Of a stretch of DNA of 43,690 nt, positions 34,765 through 42,814 are shown piece by piece; within the stretch, counting starts at the first letter, position 1; the number at the start of each line of letters is the position of its first letter. Source of the DNA: Bacteriovoracaceae bacterium UBA7695 (lineage in GTDB: Bacteria; Bdellovibrionota; Bacteriovoracia; Bacteriovoracales; Bacteriovoracaceae). Below the pieces are notes generated by a model, which was given only the letters and a program-made list of their open reading frames with translations, did no database searches and had not been told where the DNA came from. The DNA lies in the NCBI GenBank assembly GCA_002482685.1, contig DLGL01000017.1:1-43690 (forward strand). The letters are read 5' to 3'. The position numbers were made by a program, and so were the translations under genes.

Positions 34765-35654
34765 GAATTCTCCTTAAGAGTCTTTTCGATCCATTTTTTC
34801 ATGGTCTCAAAAATATCCTGACGGTCTGTTTCGTTCCAGAGCTCGTGGTAATGGTTGGGATAGGTAATTGTATGAGTCAGTTTTTTTTCAATTCCATGAG
34901 CAAAAAGCGCAGTACTTTCAGGATCCACAACTTTGTCAGCTCCAGCGATGAGAAAAAGGCTTGGAACTCTTAAATAATAGGAAAGACCACGAACACGCTG
35001 ACTTGCCTCAACAACTTCTTTGGCCATTCTCACTGTAATAAATCTTGGAATCAAAGTATCACTATCAAAATCATTTGCCCGTTCAGGGTCATGAGTCAGG
35101 TCTTTACCAGTATAAACAAGTGGCAAATGGATTTTTCCTGATAAACGATTGAGTCGATCCAGGAAGGTTTCTGAGGAAGCACCTAGTATCATCTTTGGTC
35201 TGATACAAGGACTTGAGAAAACCATAGCATGAAGGGGATATTTCCAGCCATAAGAAGTATCCAGGACGCGAGTAAGTGATATAAGTCCACCCATACTGTG
35301 CGATAGAATAACGGTCTTAGTCTCAGCAGAGTTATTTTTCTGCATGAAATCCCCTACCAGATCCATGTCCTCAACGTATTGTTTGAATCCACCTACAAAG
35401 GCCCTGACTCCACCGCTTCGTCCATGACCAAGATGATCCCAGGTTGTAAGGGCGACATCTTGTCCGAAATTTTTTAGTACAAAATGAATGAGATCCAAAT
35501 GACGACCTGAATATTCAAGGGCGCCATGGACAAGAAGAAAGTGTAATTTTGGTTTCTCAGAGCCATATTGGCGAATAAAGATCTGCGACTCCCCATCCGA
35601 AGACAGGAAAGAATGATCACGGCCAATAAAGAGCGATTGAGAATTCCTGGCCAT
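34761..35654 (-). CDS. Alpha/beta hydrolase, monoacylglycerol-lipase-like
   Basis: 297-residue serine hydrolase of the COG2267 lysophospholipase/monoglyceride-lipase type, no signal peptide. Oxyanion region LLVHGALEYSGRH, GHGRSGG, nucleophile elbow SHSMGG (Ser120), an acid residue in AGADKVVDPES and the catalytic His in YPNHYHELWNE. The full triad is visible. Start overlaps the previous gene's TAA by one base. It may release fatty acids from host or prey lipids to feed the acyl-CoA dehydrogenases and thiolase in this window (inference). Confidence 0.9.
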   Translation of the reverse strand: MARNSQSLFIGRDHSFLSSDGESQIFIRQYGSEKPKLHFLLVHGALEYSGRHLDLIHFVLKNFGQDVALTTWDHLGHGRSGGVRAFVGGFKQYVEDMDLVGDFMQKNNSAETKTVILSHSMGGLISLTRVLDTSYGWKYPLHAMVFSSPCIRPKMILGASSETFLDRLNRLSGKIHLPLVYTGKDLTHDPERANDFDSDTLIPRFITVRMAKEVVEASQRVRGLSYYLRVPSLFLIAGADKVVDPESTALFAHGIEKKLTHTITYPNHYHELWNETDRQDIFETMKKWIEKTLKENS

Positions 35655-36439
35655 TAATTATCTTGAATGTATTTTTCAATCGCGCGTTGGGCATCTTCGT
35701 TTAGACCATTGAATCGAAAAGAGAAACCTGAGTTTCCTTCAAGAACACGCACAACAACACCGGCCGCTGTAAAATGAAAGTCCGAGTTTTCAGGATGGAC
35801 GTTAATAGAGATTTTATCCCCTACCTGTCCTTTGAATTCATTTACCAGGACCTGCATGCCACCAATCGAAACATCCCTACAAAGTCCCTCAAAGAGTTTT
35901 TTGTTATTCTGAACAAACATACGCGCAACAAATGGCTTGCGGGATGAGGTTCTGCGATCAGAATCTTTTATCTGGGGTGGCAACTCTCCAAAGACCTGCT
36001 GGTAATCAGGAACATCTGCAAGAATCTTCCATTCATTCATACTTACATGGAAGAGAAACGTTTTTCCGTTGATTCTATTTTCTTTGAAAAGTTGTTTAAT
36101 TTGTTTCAGTGAAAAAGGGCCATATTCAGAAGAGGCTACTCCTCTATCGTTACCCGTGCGGATAAAAAGCGCACGCTCTTCCTGGTCCTGAAGTTCTGTA
36201 AAGCTGAACTCTTTTTCAATAGTCGGCATCTCGGGAGCTGCGGGAAATTCTTGATGACTGACGGGAGCACCAAATTGTAGCTCAGTGACATCTTTGATTT
36301 TTTTCCAATTATCAAATCCCTTCTTCCATACAAAATCTTCAGATTTAAGTTCCTGTTTTGTGATCATCGATGAAATCACCGCTACATCTACAGGTCCTTG
36401 ACGATTACCTTTTTGAACGTAATACCAATTGTCGGCCAT
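35654..36439 (-). CDS. Double GYF_2 + PilZ c-di-GMP receptor protein
   Basis: 261 residues, cytoplasmic. Two GYF_2 (DUF4339-type) modules: about 5-55 (WYYVQKGNRQGPVDVAVISS, FVWKKGFDNWKKI) and about 105-146 (YGPFSLKQIKQLF, MNEWKILADV). A C-terminal PilZ domain follows (about 160-258) with both binding motifs intact: RTSSR (Arg163/Arg167) and DVSIGG (189-194). So it should bind c-di-GMP, perhaps made by the FHA-GGDEF cyclase in this window, and use its GYF modules to hold protein partners. First gene of the operon with the hydrolase and the lipoprotein. Confidence 0.87.
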   Translation of the reverse strand: MADNWYYVQKGNRQGPVDVAVISSMITKQELKSEDFVWKKGFDNWKKIKDVTELQFGAPVSHQEFPAAPEMPTIEKEFSFTELQDQEERALFIRTGNDRGVASSEYGPFSLKQIKQLFKENRINGKTFLFHVSMNEWKILADVPDYQQVFGELPPQIKDSDRRTSSRKPFVARMFVQNNKKLFEGLCRDVSIGGMQVLVNEFKGQVGDKISINVHPENSDFHFTAAGVVVRVLEGNSGFSFRFNGLNEDAQRAIEKYIQDN

Positions 36440-36639
36440 ACTTCCTCAACCTATTGAAATAATTGTTTCTCCTATCTTAACTCAGCTCTATTTATAATGA
36501 GGGATGAAGGCAAATATTTCCTCCAAAGACACTCAGGAATGTCCGACCACGTACTTCCACTATTAAACTAAAGTTTTGAGCGCTTTGATCCGAACCGAAG
36601 ACTAGAACATGCCCTAGGGAAACCTATTAAGGTGATATT
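36440..36639. other. Intergenic region between divergent GYF-PilZ gene and VWA lipoprotein gene
   Basis: 200 bp with no gene. A perfect TATAAT (36493-36498, plus strand) is present but no good -35 lies 16-18 bp upstream; its complement reads TTATAA and could also serve the minus strand. GGTGA lies close before the ATG at 36640. Confidence 0.4.
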
Positions 36640-38097
36640 ATGAAAATTTATTGGTCAACTTTTCTCTCGCTTACTCTCCTTCTTACCTTAGTGGGATGTG
36701 GGGCCGAGCAGTTCGGTACCATTCCACAAGCGAATAAAGAGAACCCTACTCAAGTGTCGGCGCTCACACAGGCCTCTTGCGCTAACCATACGCTGATTAA
36801 GCCGGAAGTAGACATCCTGTACGTTGTAGATAATTCGACAAGTAGTTACTATCTTGCCAGTGATATTAAAAATGCCATTCAAAACACAATTAATAAGGTT
36901 TCCAGTCAGTTTGACTACCGACTTATCGGCACTCCACTTATTGAAACAGCAACAGGTAATGAAGATTACCAGGTCCTGTCAAAATCAGATTCAAGCCTGC
37001 CTTCTTCTGTACCCACTGAAAAAAGGGTCACATCTGCGGCCGGTTTTTCATTCTTTCAAAATCTTGTCACAACTCAGGTTGAAGAAAAAGGTTTAAGCAG
37101 AATTCAAAGTTTTATCTCTTATCACAGCTCAAGCCCACTCTCAAATGATGGATTATTTCGACAGGGTGCTCACTTAATTGTGGTACTTATTTCAAATGGA
37201 CGTGACACAGAAGTAGAATATGTAAAAGTTGAAGATGCTCACTTGGGCGCAAATGCACCAACTTATCAGCATACAACAGAATTTAATGCCCGCCGGGACG
37301 CCCTACTTTTAAATAAGTCTTACTTAAACAGCCAGCAATTGCGTCTATTGTCAGTGACTGCAAATACTCGTTGTGTTTCAGGTTACCAACCTTCAACTAA
37401 ATCATATGCGGCGATGTCACAAGCTCTCTATGATAATTCCAACCTGCCTTCAAAATCTAATGCCGATCATTATGATCTTTGTAGCAGCTCCAATATCAGC
37501 GGAGTATTCACTGACCTTAATGCCCAAATTCAACAAATTATCCTTCCACACACTTATAAAAAATGGCCAATTACATTTGCTGAACCTGCAGCAGGGATTA
37601 ACTTTAATGACCTGAGAGTCTATAAGAGTTCTCCAACAACAGCTCCGACCCTTATGCCTAGTAGTAGCTACACCCTTGTGAATAATCCTGGTCTTGCTGC
37701 TATTGATACCAGAAGTTTGCCGACTCCTGGTGAGCCTAGTAATGCACGGTATTTAATTGAATTCACCAATGGTAACGAAATTGTCTACCCGGCCTGTGTT
37801 CAGATTAGTTCATCATCAAATGTTGAATATTTCGGATTTGTTGCTTTGGAAAAAAATCCAAAACAATCATCTGTTATCTTAAAAATTAATGGTGTAACTG
37901 TCCCACAAAGTTCAACCAGTGGTTGGTCATTTTTTGGTTATGCCGTTAACAAAAATATTAAGGTGAATCCTTCGACAGGTGCGCCACAAACTCCAGAAGT
38001 CAAACGTACTGGATTTTTCTTAAAGCTTAATGGCTCGAGTAATTATTATAAGTCTGGTGACAGTGTAACTGTAGATTACGTACCTGATGGGGTTTAA
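36640..38097 (+). CDS. Lipoprotein with von Willebrand A-like domain
   Basis: 485 residues with lipobox TLVGCG (Cys20), so lipid-anchored in the outer membrane or surface exposed. The segment VDILYVVDNSTSS carries a MIDAS-type DxSxS (Asp64, Ser66, Ser68), followed by a helix of lipid-free type (DIKNAIQNTINKVSS) and a hydrophobic strand LIVVLISNGRDTE, typical of VWA adhesion/metal-binding domains. The C-terminal half is Ser/Thr/Asn-rich with beta-strand character (FLKLNGSSNYYKSGDSVTVD). Four cysteines pair plausibly. A role in attachment or envelope function is likely for a VWA lipoprotein but not proven. A strong terminator overlaps its 3' end. Confidence 0.78.
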   Translation: MKIYWSTFLSLTLLLTLVGCGAEQFGTIPQANKENPTQVSALTQASCANHTLIKPEVDILYVVDNSTSSYYLASDIKNAIQNTINKVSSQFDYRLIGTPLIETATGNEDYQVLSKSDSSLPSSVPTEKRVTSAAGFSFFQNLVTTQVEEKGLSRIQSFISYHSSSPLSNDGLFRQGAHLIVVLISNGRDTEVEYVKVEDAHLGANAPTYQHTTEFNARRDALLLNKSYLNSQQLRLLSVTANTRCVSGYQPSTKSYAAMSQALYDNSNLPSKSNADHYDLCSSSNISGVFTDLNAQIQQIILPHTYKKWPITFAEPAAGINFNDLRVYKSSPTTAPTLMPSSSYTLVNNPGLAAIDTRSLPTPGEPSNARYLIEFTNGNEIVYPACVQISSSSNVEYFGFVALEKNPKQSSVILKINGVTVPQSSTSGWSFFGYAVNKNIKVNPSTGAPQTPEVKRTGFFLKLNGSSNYYKSGDSVTVDYVPDGV

Positions 38098-38111
38098 AAA
38101 ACTCCTCAGGT
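38082..38111 (+). terminator. Terminator overlapping the stop codons of two convergent genes
   Basis: Hairpin ACCTGA/TCAGGT (6 bp), a bulged T, then GGGGTTT/AAACTCC (7 bp with one G-T pair) around an AAA loop, followed on the plus strand by CTTTTCTGTATT. It covers the TAA of the lipoprotein gene (38095-38097) and the TGA of the minus-strand cyclic-nucleotide-binding gene (38106-38108). Efficient stop expected for the plus strand; the minus-strand side lacks a U-tract. Confidence 0.75.
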
Positions 38112-39197
38112 CTTTTCTGTATTCTGTTTCTTGATAGCATTCATAAAACGAATAACTGGATACATTTTCTGAACCTTGGCCATATCAGCCTCGATAAGAA
38201 CCTGCCCATCCTGCATAACAACCTCACCGAATAAACCGGTACTCTTTCCGTCATCCAGATGATCAGGACTGACTGAGACGCTTTTAGCTTTCAGGTCCTG
38301 AAGGACCGGAGTCAGAATATAATACTTTGTAAATTTGGGAGTAAAATCTTCTGTAATTCGTAAATTAGGAATATCGATCACAGGATTGGAAGCTGCTTTT
38401 TCAATCATTTTAGCAATAATCATCTCGCACTTCTCAGAAATGCGCATTTTCTTATCATCCGGGAGATGTCTTTCGGTGTTGTAGAAAATAAAAATCTGCC
38501 GAACCAGTTCAATATTTTTAAGTATGAGTACATTAGGTGCCTTATCCTCATCATCCTGGATATCCAGCATTTTGAGTTCGAGCATCACATTTAGCACAGT
38601 TTCAAGCTTCGATTCCATTATTTGATACATGTCGCTGGTGTAAAGTGTGAGGATCTTCCGGTTTATTGAAAGCCCCTGGCCTTTAACTTCACCATGCGCC
38701 TTGAAAACTAAAAATAGAGTTCCCAGAACACGCATGACTTCAATCGGCTTCATGAATTCGTAAGTCCCGATAGCTTTACCGTAAGATGCTGTCTGACTAT
38801 CCTCAAGTTCTTTGATTCGGGAGTTTGCCTTACGAAGTCTGGCAGCAAGAGTATTAATAATCGTCTTAAACCATGGGTTAAGAGACTGCATAGTTTTGGA
38901 AAAAGCCACGAAAGAAATTTCTACGACTTCAACACCTGTTATGGCCGAAGCAGAACAAGAGCGTTTTCTCCCTGAGCCGTCTTCATCAAAGTAGGCCATC
39001 TCACCGATAACTTCTCCTGTGCGAAGTACTCCTATCTCAATGAAGCCCTTACCCTTTGGTTTGAATAAACGGATCTGACCTTTCTGAATAATGTAAAGAG
39101 AATCAGCGGAATCACCATCGTTAAAAAGGATCTCTCCAGTCTTTAAACTTCGGAGTCCTGATTTTGCCTGAGTAGTTGCGGGTGTTCCGATTGTCAT
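38106..39197 (-). CDS. Cyclic-nucleotide-binding domain protein with unidentified C-terminal region
   Basis: 363 residues. Residues about 15-120 form a CNBD (GEILFNDGDSADSLYIIQKG; GEVIGEMAYFDED; Arg79-Ser80 in the phosphate-binding cassette with Glu66), the fold of the CAP/FNR effector domain. A helical segment LAARLRKANSRIKELE follows, as in CAP dimerisation helices. The remaining 220 residues (for example IMESKLETVLNVMLELKML, VDIPNLRITEDFTPKF) match nothing I recognise, and I see no clear HTH of the Crp type, though the GLSINRKILTLY...LETVLNVM region could be a winged helix. Start overlaps the thiolase stop by one base (TAATG). Ligand unknown. Confidence 0.78.
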   Translation of the reverse strand: MTIGTPATTQAKSGLRSLKTGEILFNDGDSADSLYIIQKGQIRLFKPKGKGFIEIGVLRTGEVIGEMAYFDEDGSGRKRSCSASAITGVEVVEISFVAFSKTMQSLNPWFKTIINTLAARLRKANSRIKELEDSQTASYGKAIGTYEFMKPIEVMRVLGTLFLVFKAHGEVKGQGLSINRKILTLYTSDMYQIMESKLETVLNVMLELKMLDIQDDEDKAPNVLILKNIELVRQIFIFYNTERHLPDDKKMRISEKCEMIIAKMIEKAASNPVIDIPNLRITEDFTPKFTKYYILTPVLQDLKAKSVSVSPDHLDDGKSTGLFGEVVMQDGQVLIEADMAKVQKMYPVIRFMNAIKKQNTEKT

Positions 39198-40360
39198 TAT
39201 TTAATTCTTTCGATGATTAAACTTAAAGCTTCACCACCACCGATACAAATAGCAGTACAGCCGTACTTCGCTTTTTTCTTCTTCATAGCATTCATCAGTG
39301 TCACAAGAATACGGGCCCCTGAAGCTCCAATAGGATGACCGATGGCTATTGCTCCACCAAGAATATTTACTTTTTCATGGGGAATTTTTAATTCCTTCAT
39401 AGCGGCCATCGTAACGTTAGCAAAAGCTTCGTTAATTTCAAAAAGATCTATCTGATCCAGCGAGAGGCCAGCTTTTTTAAGAGATTTATTAATGGCCTCA
39501 ACAGGTGCAGTGGTAAACCATGTTGGGTTTTGGGCATTCGAAGCATATCCCAAAATTTTAAATTCTGCCTGGGCAGCGAAAGCATCACCACCTAAAACAA
39601 CTGCAGCTGCTCCATCGTTAATTGAAGATGCATTTGCAGCAGTAATGGTTCCATCTTTTTCAAAAGCAGGTTTAAGCCCTGGCATTTTTTCAAAGTTAGC
39701 TTTAGAAGGACCCTCGTCCTCCATGACATCAGCTGTCCCGCCTTTAACGGGAACTTTTACTGCAACGATTTCATCCTTAAATAATCCTTCTTTCACTGAA
39801 TTCTGAGCGCGCTTGAAAGATTCGATAGCAAATGCATCCTGCTCTTCACGGGACATGTTGAATTTTTTGGCACACTCTTCAGCACAATTTCCCATCGCAC
39901 GGTTCGAATAAACATCCCACAATCCGTCCCACTGCATGGAATCCTTCATTTCTGTCGGACCATATTTAAAACCATTTCTGGAATTCATAAGTATGTGAGG
40001 TGCTAGAGACATATTCTCCATACCTCCAGCAACAACGAGTTGGTTGTCACCGGTCATAATTGAGCGCGCTCCAAGAATCACGGCCTGCAGACCAGAACCA
40101 CAAACCTTACCAACGGTTGTGGCCGGTACCGATTCAGGCAGGCCTGCAAAAAGAGTTGCCTGACGAGCTGGGGCCTGGCCCACACCAGAAGTGATGACAT
40201 TTCCCATGAAAACTTCATCAACTTTGCTCTTTTCAATATTTGCTTTTTGAAGTGCGCCTTCAATTGCGGTCGCACCTAATTTAGTCGCGGGGACCTGTGA
40301 TAAAGATCCCATAAACGTGCCCACTGCTGTTCGGGCACCACCGAGAATATAAACTGCCAT
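39197..40360 (-). CDS. Acetyl-CoA acetyltransferase (thiolase)
   Basis: Type-II thiolase that condenses or cleaves acetoacetyl-CoA. 387 residues, complete. Active residues visible: Cys87 in KVCGSGLQAV, His342 in GGAIAIGHPIGASGAR, Cys372 in CIGGGEAL, plus NEAFAN. NDGAAAVVL and SRNGFKYGPTEM also fit. Probably acts at the end of beta-oxidation or in ketone metabolism with the dehydrogenases in this window. Overlaps the CNBD gene by one base; 103 bp divergent region precedes it. Confidence 0.95.
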   Translation of the reverse strand: MAVYILGGARTAVGTFMGSLSQVPATKLGATAIEGALQKANIEKSKVDEVFMGNVITSGVGQAPARQATLFAGLPESVPATTVGKVCGSGLQAVILGARSIMTGDNQLVVAGGMENMSLAPHILMNSRNGFKYGPTEMKDSMQWDGLWDVYSNRAMGNCAEECAKKFNMSREEQDAFAIESFKRAQNSVKEGLFKDEIVAVKVPVKGGTADVMEDEGPSKANFEKMPGLKPAFEKDGTITAANASSINDGAAAVVLGGDAFAAQAEFKILGYASNAQNPTWFTTAPVEAINKSLKKAGLSLDQIDLFEINEAFANVTMAAMKELKIPHEKVNILGGAIAIGHPIGASGARILVTLMNAMKKKKAKYGCTAICIGGGEALSLIIERIK

Positions 40361-40463
40361 CTTTGAGTCCTTGATCGAGAGAATTGATTGTCTTTCCTAT
40401 GGAAATATTTTAATGAAGGGACTGATAAATTACTAGTAAATCTTATTATTGAGGCAGGTCGTC

Positions 40464-40970
40464 ATGTTCGGTCGAAAAGCGAGTTCTAAGAATGGAAAAA
40501 GCGTCCCACAAGATTGGTTGGAAAGCCTGGCCCGCTTGCTGAATGAAACCTACGCAACTGAATGTAAAAAACATGACCGCTATTTTGATGTTTATGGTCA
40601 GATTTACACCGAAGAGCTTATTGTCGTCGTATCCTGGCTCTCAGAGAAGGATGCTCTGACGGCCCCAATCACCTGTTTTCTCTCATGTGAGCCCGCTCAG
40701 ATGACCGATGCCGAGAAGGTAAAGTCGACCCAACAAAACTTCATCGATGTAGTAGGACTTTTCTTCGATGAAATTTTCTCAACTGAAGATTGGGCAGAGT
40801 TTGAGCCAAATTGGCAGGAAGTGAATTATAAGCATGAAAACTATTTTTATAAAATTTCCCGCGAAAACATCAATCTGACTATTGAAGCCAATAAACTTTT
40901 AGGAGAAGATTTTCTAGCGGCAGAAGATGTGGCCGACGACTTTGAAGATGAAGACGAAACTATTCACTAA
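40464..40970 (+). CDS. Hypothetical protein, 168 residues
   Basis: No family recognised. Cytoplasmic, mixed alpha/beta, with a hydrophobic strand pair (ELIVVVSWLSEKD; APITCFLSCEPA), then a helix FIDVVGLFFDEIF and an acidic C-terminus (DDFEDEDET). I use the ATG at 40464 (AGGT six bases upstream) rather than a TTG five codons earlier. It is followed after 11 bp by the lipoprotein gene. Divergent from the thiolase. Confidence 0.65.
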   Translation: MFGRKASSKNGKSVPQDWLESLARLLNETYATECKKHDRYFDVYGQIYTEELIVVVSWLSEKDALTAPITCFLSCEPAQMTDAEKVKSTQQNFIDVVGLFFDEIFSTEDWAEFEPNWQEVNYKHENYFYKISRENINLTIEANKLLGEDFLAAEDVADDFEDEDETIH

Positions 40971-40981
40971 AGGTTATCAAT

Positions 40982-41428
40982 TTGATCCACAACCTCTTTT
41001 TCTCCTTTCTCTCGCTCTTTATCCTTTCATCTTGCGCCGGTGGAAAACTAGTTCGTCTCTCTCAATTTGACTATGAGTTAGGTGAGACGGCCAAACTGAC
41101 TGTGAATTCTCTCAAACGCTATGATGGCCAGTTAGAACTTGAAGTTCTTGGACTTAGTATGAAAGAGGCCATGATTGCTATTAAACAAGATGAGATTGGA
41201 TGCGGTGTTGGAGATGACCAATATGACAGGGTCTCTGTTCTCAACGGCAAAGATCGGATGATCGTACTGAACCGAATGACCTATGTTGAGTTTACAATTG
41301 TCTGCCTGAATAACACTGACCTGAGAGTTGAAGAAGACCCTTACATCATCATCAAAAACATTTACGACTTTACTAACGGCAAACTCGGTAAGTCTCTTGG
41401 CTCTGATGTTAAAATCAAATTTAAGTAG
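40982..41428 (+). CDS. Predicted lipoprotein, 148 residues
   Basis: Short exported protein with signal peptide and lipobox (FFSFLSLFILSSC, Cys18). Mature part contains YELGETAKLTVNSLKRYDGQ and several beta strands (MTYVEFTIVCLNN) with two further cysteines (GCGV, IVCLN). TTG start supported by AAAGG eight bases upstream. Followed by a strong terminator. No family recognised; two-gene unit with the preceding hypothetical gene. Confidence 0.7.
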   Translation: MIHNLFFSFLSLFILSSCAGGKLVRLSQFDYELGETAKLTVNSLKRYDGQLELEVLGLSMKEAMIAIKQDEIGCGVGDDQYDRVSVLNGKDRMIVLNRMTYVEFTIVCLNNTDLRVEEDPYIIIKNIYDFTNGKLGKSLGSDVKIKFK

Positions 41429-41434
41429 CAAAAA

Positions 41435-41458
41435 AAAAGCCCCTGCAAAGGGGCTTTT
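41435..41458. terminator. Bidirectional intrinsic terminator
   Basis: Ten-base stem AAAAGCCCCT/AGGGGCTTTT with a GCAA loop and A and T runs on both sides, between the convergent lipoprotein gene (stop 41428) and the histone-like gene (stop 41473). The GCAA loop is a GNRA-type tetraloop. It can serve both strands. Confidence 0.95.
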
Positions 41459-41472
41459 TTAGTTTCATTTAA

Positions 41473-42702
41473 TTATTCGTCTTCGTATCTCATTCCACCA
41501 GAGATGGTCTCTATTCCGATATCATCTCCATCATCATCATCATCCGCCACGTTCTCAAAATCTTCTTCCTCGAAATCAAACTCAGAAGTGATGTTAAGCT
41601 CATTGAGAACTTTGTAGAACTCTTTATCGTCAGAGAGATCTGACATCAAAGCTTCGATGTACTTGATTGGGTATTTAGAAATTAGCTCTTCGATATATTC
41701 CTGAAGTTTTCCTTCTTTAAGAATATCGCGTTTTTTCTGAATCACTTTCCAGTTACGGAGGTAATGCAGACGGCAGTAGCTTTGAGTTGTACGGATGTTG
41801 TCACATCCCTTCTCAATACATTCATCGTTTTTAGGGTCAATGAAGAAATCCATTGTGCCGATTGATTCAGCAATATCTTTCCAGTTGAAATGCTCACGAA
41901 GTTCAGCGATTTCGTCCGCAATTTTTCCTTCAAGATCGGCCAGTATAGCGTTCTGATATTTTTTAGAAGGTTTGGCTTCGAACAAGTCGATTTTAACGTC
42001 TTCTTCGTATTTCCCTTTAGTCGACTTCTTAGCAGCTTTAGATTTTTTATAATCCTCTTCGAATTCATCGACATCATCATCTTCATTTTTGCGTGCGGCT
42101 ACGCGCTCTTCTCCGAATGCAGGCTCATCATCCGGTCCAAGTTCAAGGTCTTCATCGTCATCCTCATCATCAGAGAACTTACCTTTCTTGCCTTTTTTAC
42201 CGGCGTTCTTGGCATTTTCTTTATCAAGCTTAGCTTGAAGCTTTTCATTTTCTTTATCTTTTTTCGCCTGAAGCTTGGCGTTTTCCTTATCTTTCTTTTC
42301 CTGCTCTTTAGCTTTTTTCTTTTCAGCTTCAGCTTTTACTTTATCTTTAGCGGCCAGAGCTTTTTCTTTAGCTTCGAGAGCTTTTTTCTCTTTAAGCTCT
42401 TTCTCTTTTTGCTTTTTAATCTGCTCTTTAGTCAGACCTTTAGGCATAACTTTCGCTACAAGTTTACTTGCAGTTTTAAGAAAAGAAGATTTTGGGGCCG
42501 GTTTTGCAGCTACTTTTGTAGGTTTTTTTGCAGGTGCCGCTTTTTTAGCTGGAGCTTTTTTTACAGGCGCAGCTTTTTTTGCAGGAACTTTTTTAGCCAT
42601 TTTTTTAACTTCTTTTTTGGGAGCAGCTTTCACAGGCTTTTTGGCCGGTTTCGCTACGGGTTTCTTAGCTGGCATTTTAGCAGCAGGCTTCTTCTTGGCC
42701 AT
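41473..42702 (-). CDS. Histone-H1-like protein with acidic region and zinc-finger-like C-terminal domain
   Basis: About 409 residues. Residues about 1-75 are Lys/Ala/Pro repeats (AKKAAPVKKAPAKKAAPAKK) like eukaryotic H1 and bacterial H1-like tails; then a Lys/Glu/Ala coiled region (about 90-175), an acidic run (FSDDEDDDEDLELGPDDEP), and a folded C-terminal domain (about 240-385). That domain has a CCCH motif, CIEKGC (Cys295, Cys300), then Cys310 and His313 in YCRLHYLRNW, so it may hold zinc. Probably a nucleoid or RNA-binding protein. The start at 42702 has GGAGA six bases upstream. The repetitive GC-balanced Lys codons make the opposite strand show long false frames. Confidence 0.78.
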   Translation of the reverse strand: MAKKKPAAKMPAKKPVAKPAKKPVKAAPKKEVKKMAKKVPAKKAAPVKKAPAKKAAPAKKPTKVAAKPAPKSSFLKTASKLVAKVMPKGLTKEQIKKQKEKELKEKKALEAKEKALAAKDKVKAEAEKKKAKEQEKKDKENAKLQAKKDKENEKLQAKLDKENAKNAGKKGKKGKFSDDEDDDEDLELGPDDEPAFGEERVAARKNEDDDVDEFEEDYKKSKAAKKSTKGKYEEDVKIDLFEAKPSKKYQNAILADLEGKIADEIAELREHFNWKDIAESIGTMDFFIDPKNDECIEKGCDNIRTTQSYCRLHYLRNWKVIQKKRDILKEGKLQEYIEELISKYPIKYIEALMSDLSDDKEFYKVLNELNITSEFDFEEEDFENVADDDDDGDDIGIETISGGMRYEDE

Positions 42703-42732
42703 GATAATTCTCCTCAAAAAATAACAGAATCG

Positions 42733-42748
42733 TAGTACCCGAGTACTA
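42733..42748. repeat. Perfect inverted repeat upstream of the histone-like gene
   Basis: TAGTAC-CCGA-GTACTA, 6-bp arms and 4-nt loop, about 30 bp before the ATG at 42702, within the 97 bp between this gene and the dehydrogenase. Could be an operator or a leader hairpin; no -10/-35 pair is clear around it. A second palindrome, CGTACG, follows at once. Confidence 0.45.
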
Positions 42749-42814
42749 ACGTACGCATAAAAACAAATTTAATGGACACTCTAGCAAAGAGCGCCACAAT
42801 TTGACGAGAGGTTT

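Noticed and set aside
36493..36498. TATAAT as a promoter for the VWA lipoprotein
   Set aside because: No -35 at the right spacing and an AT-rich setting, so not called as a promoter.
41890..42735. Long plus-strand frames opposite the histone-like gene (281 and 149 codons)
   Set aside because: Phe/Ser/Leu-rich mirror images of the Lys/Ala/Glu repeats; no ribosome site or family resemblance.
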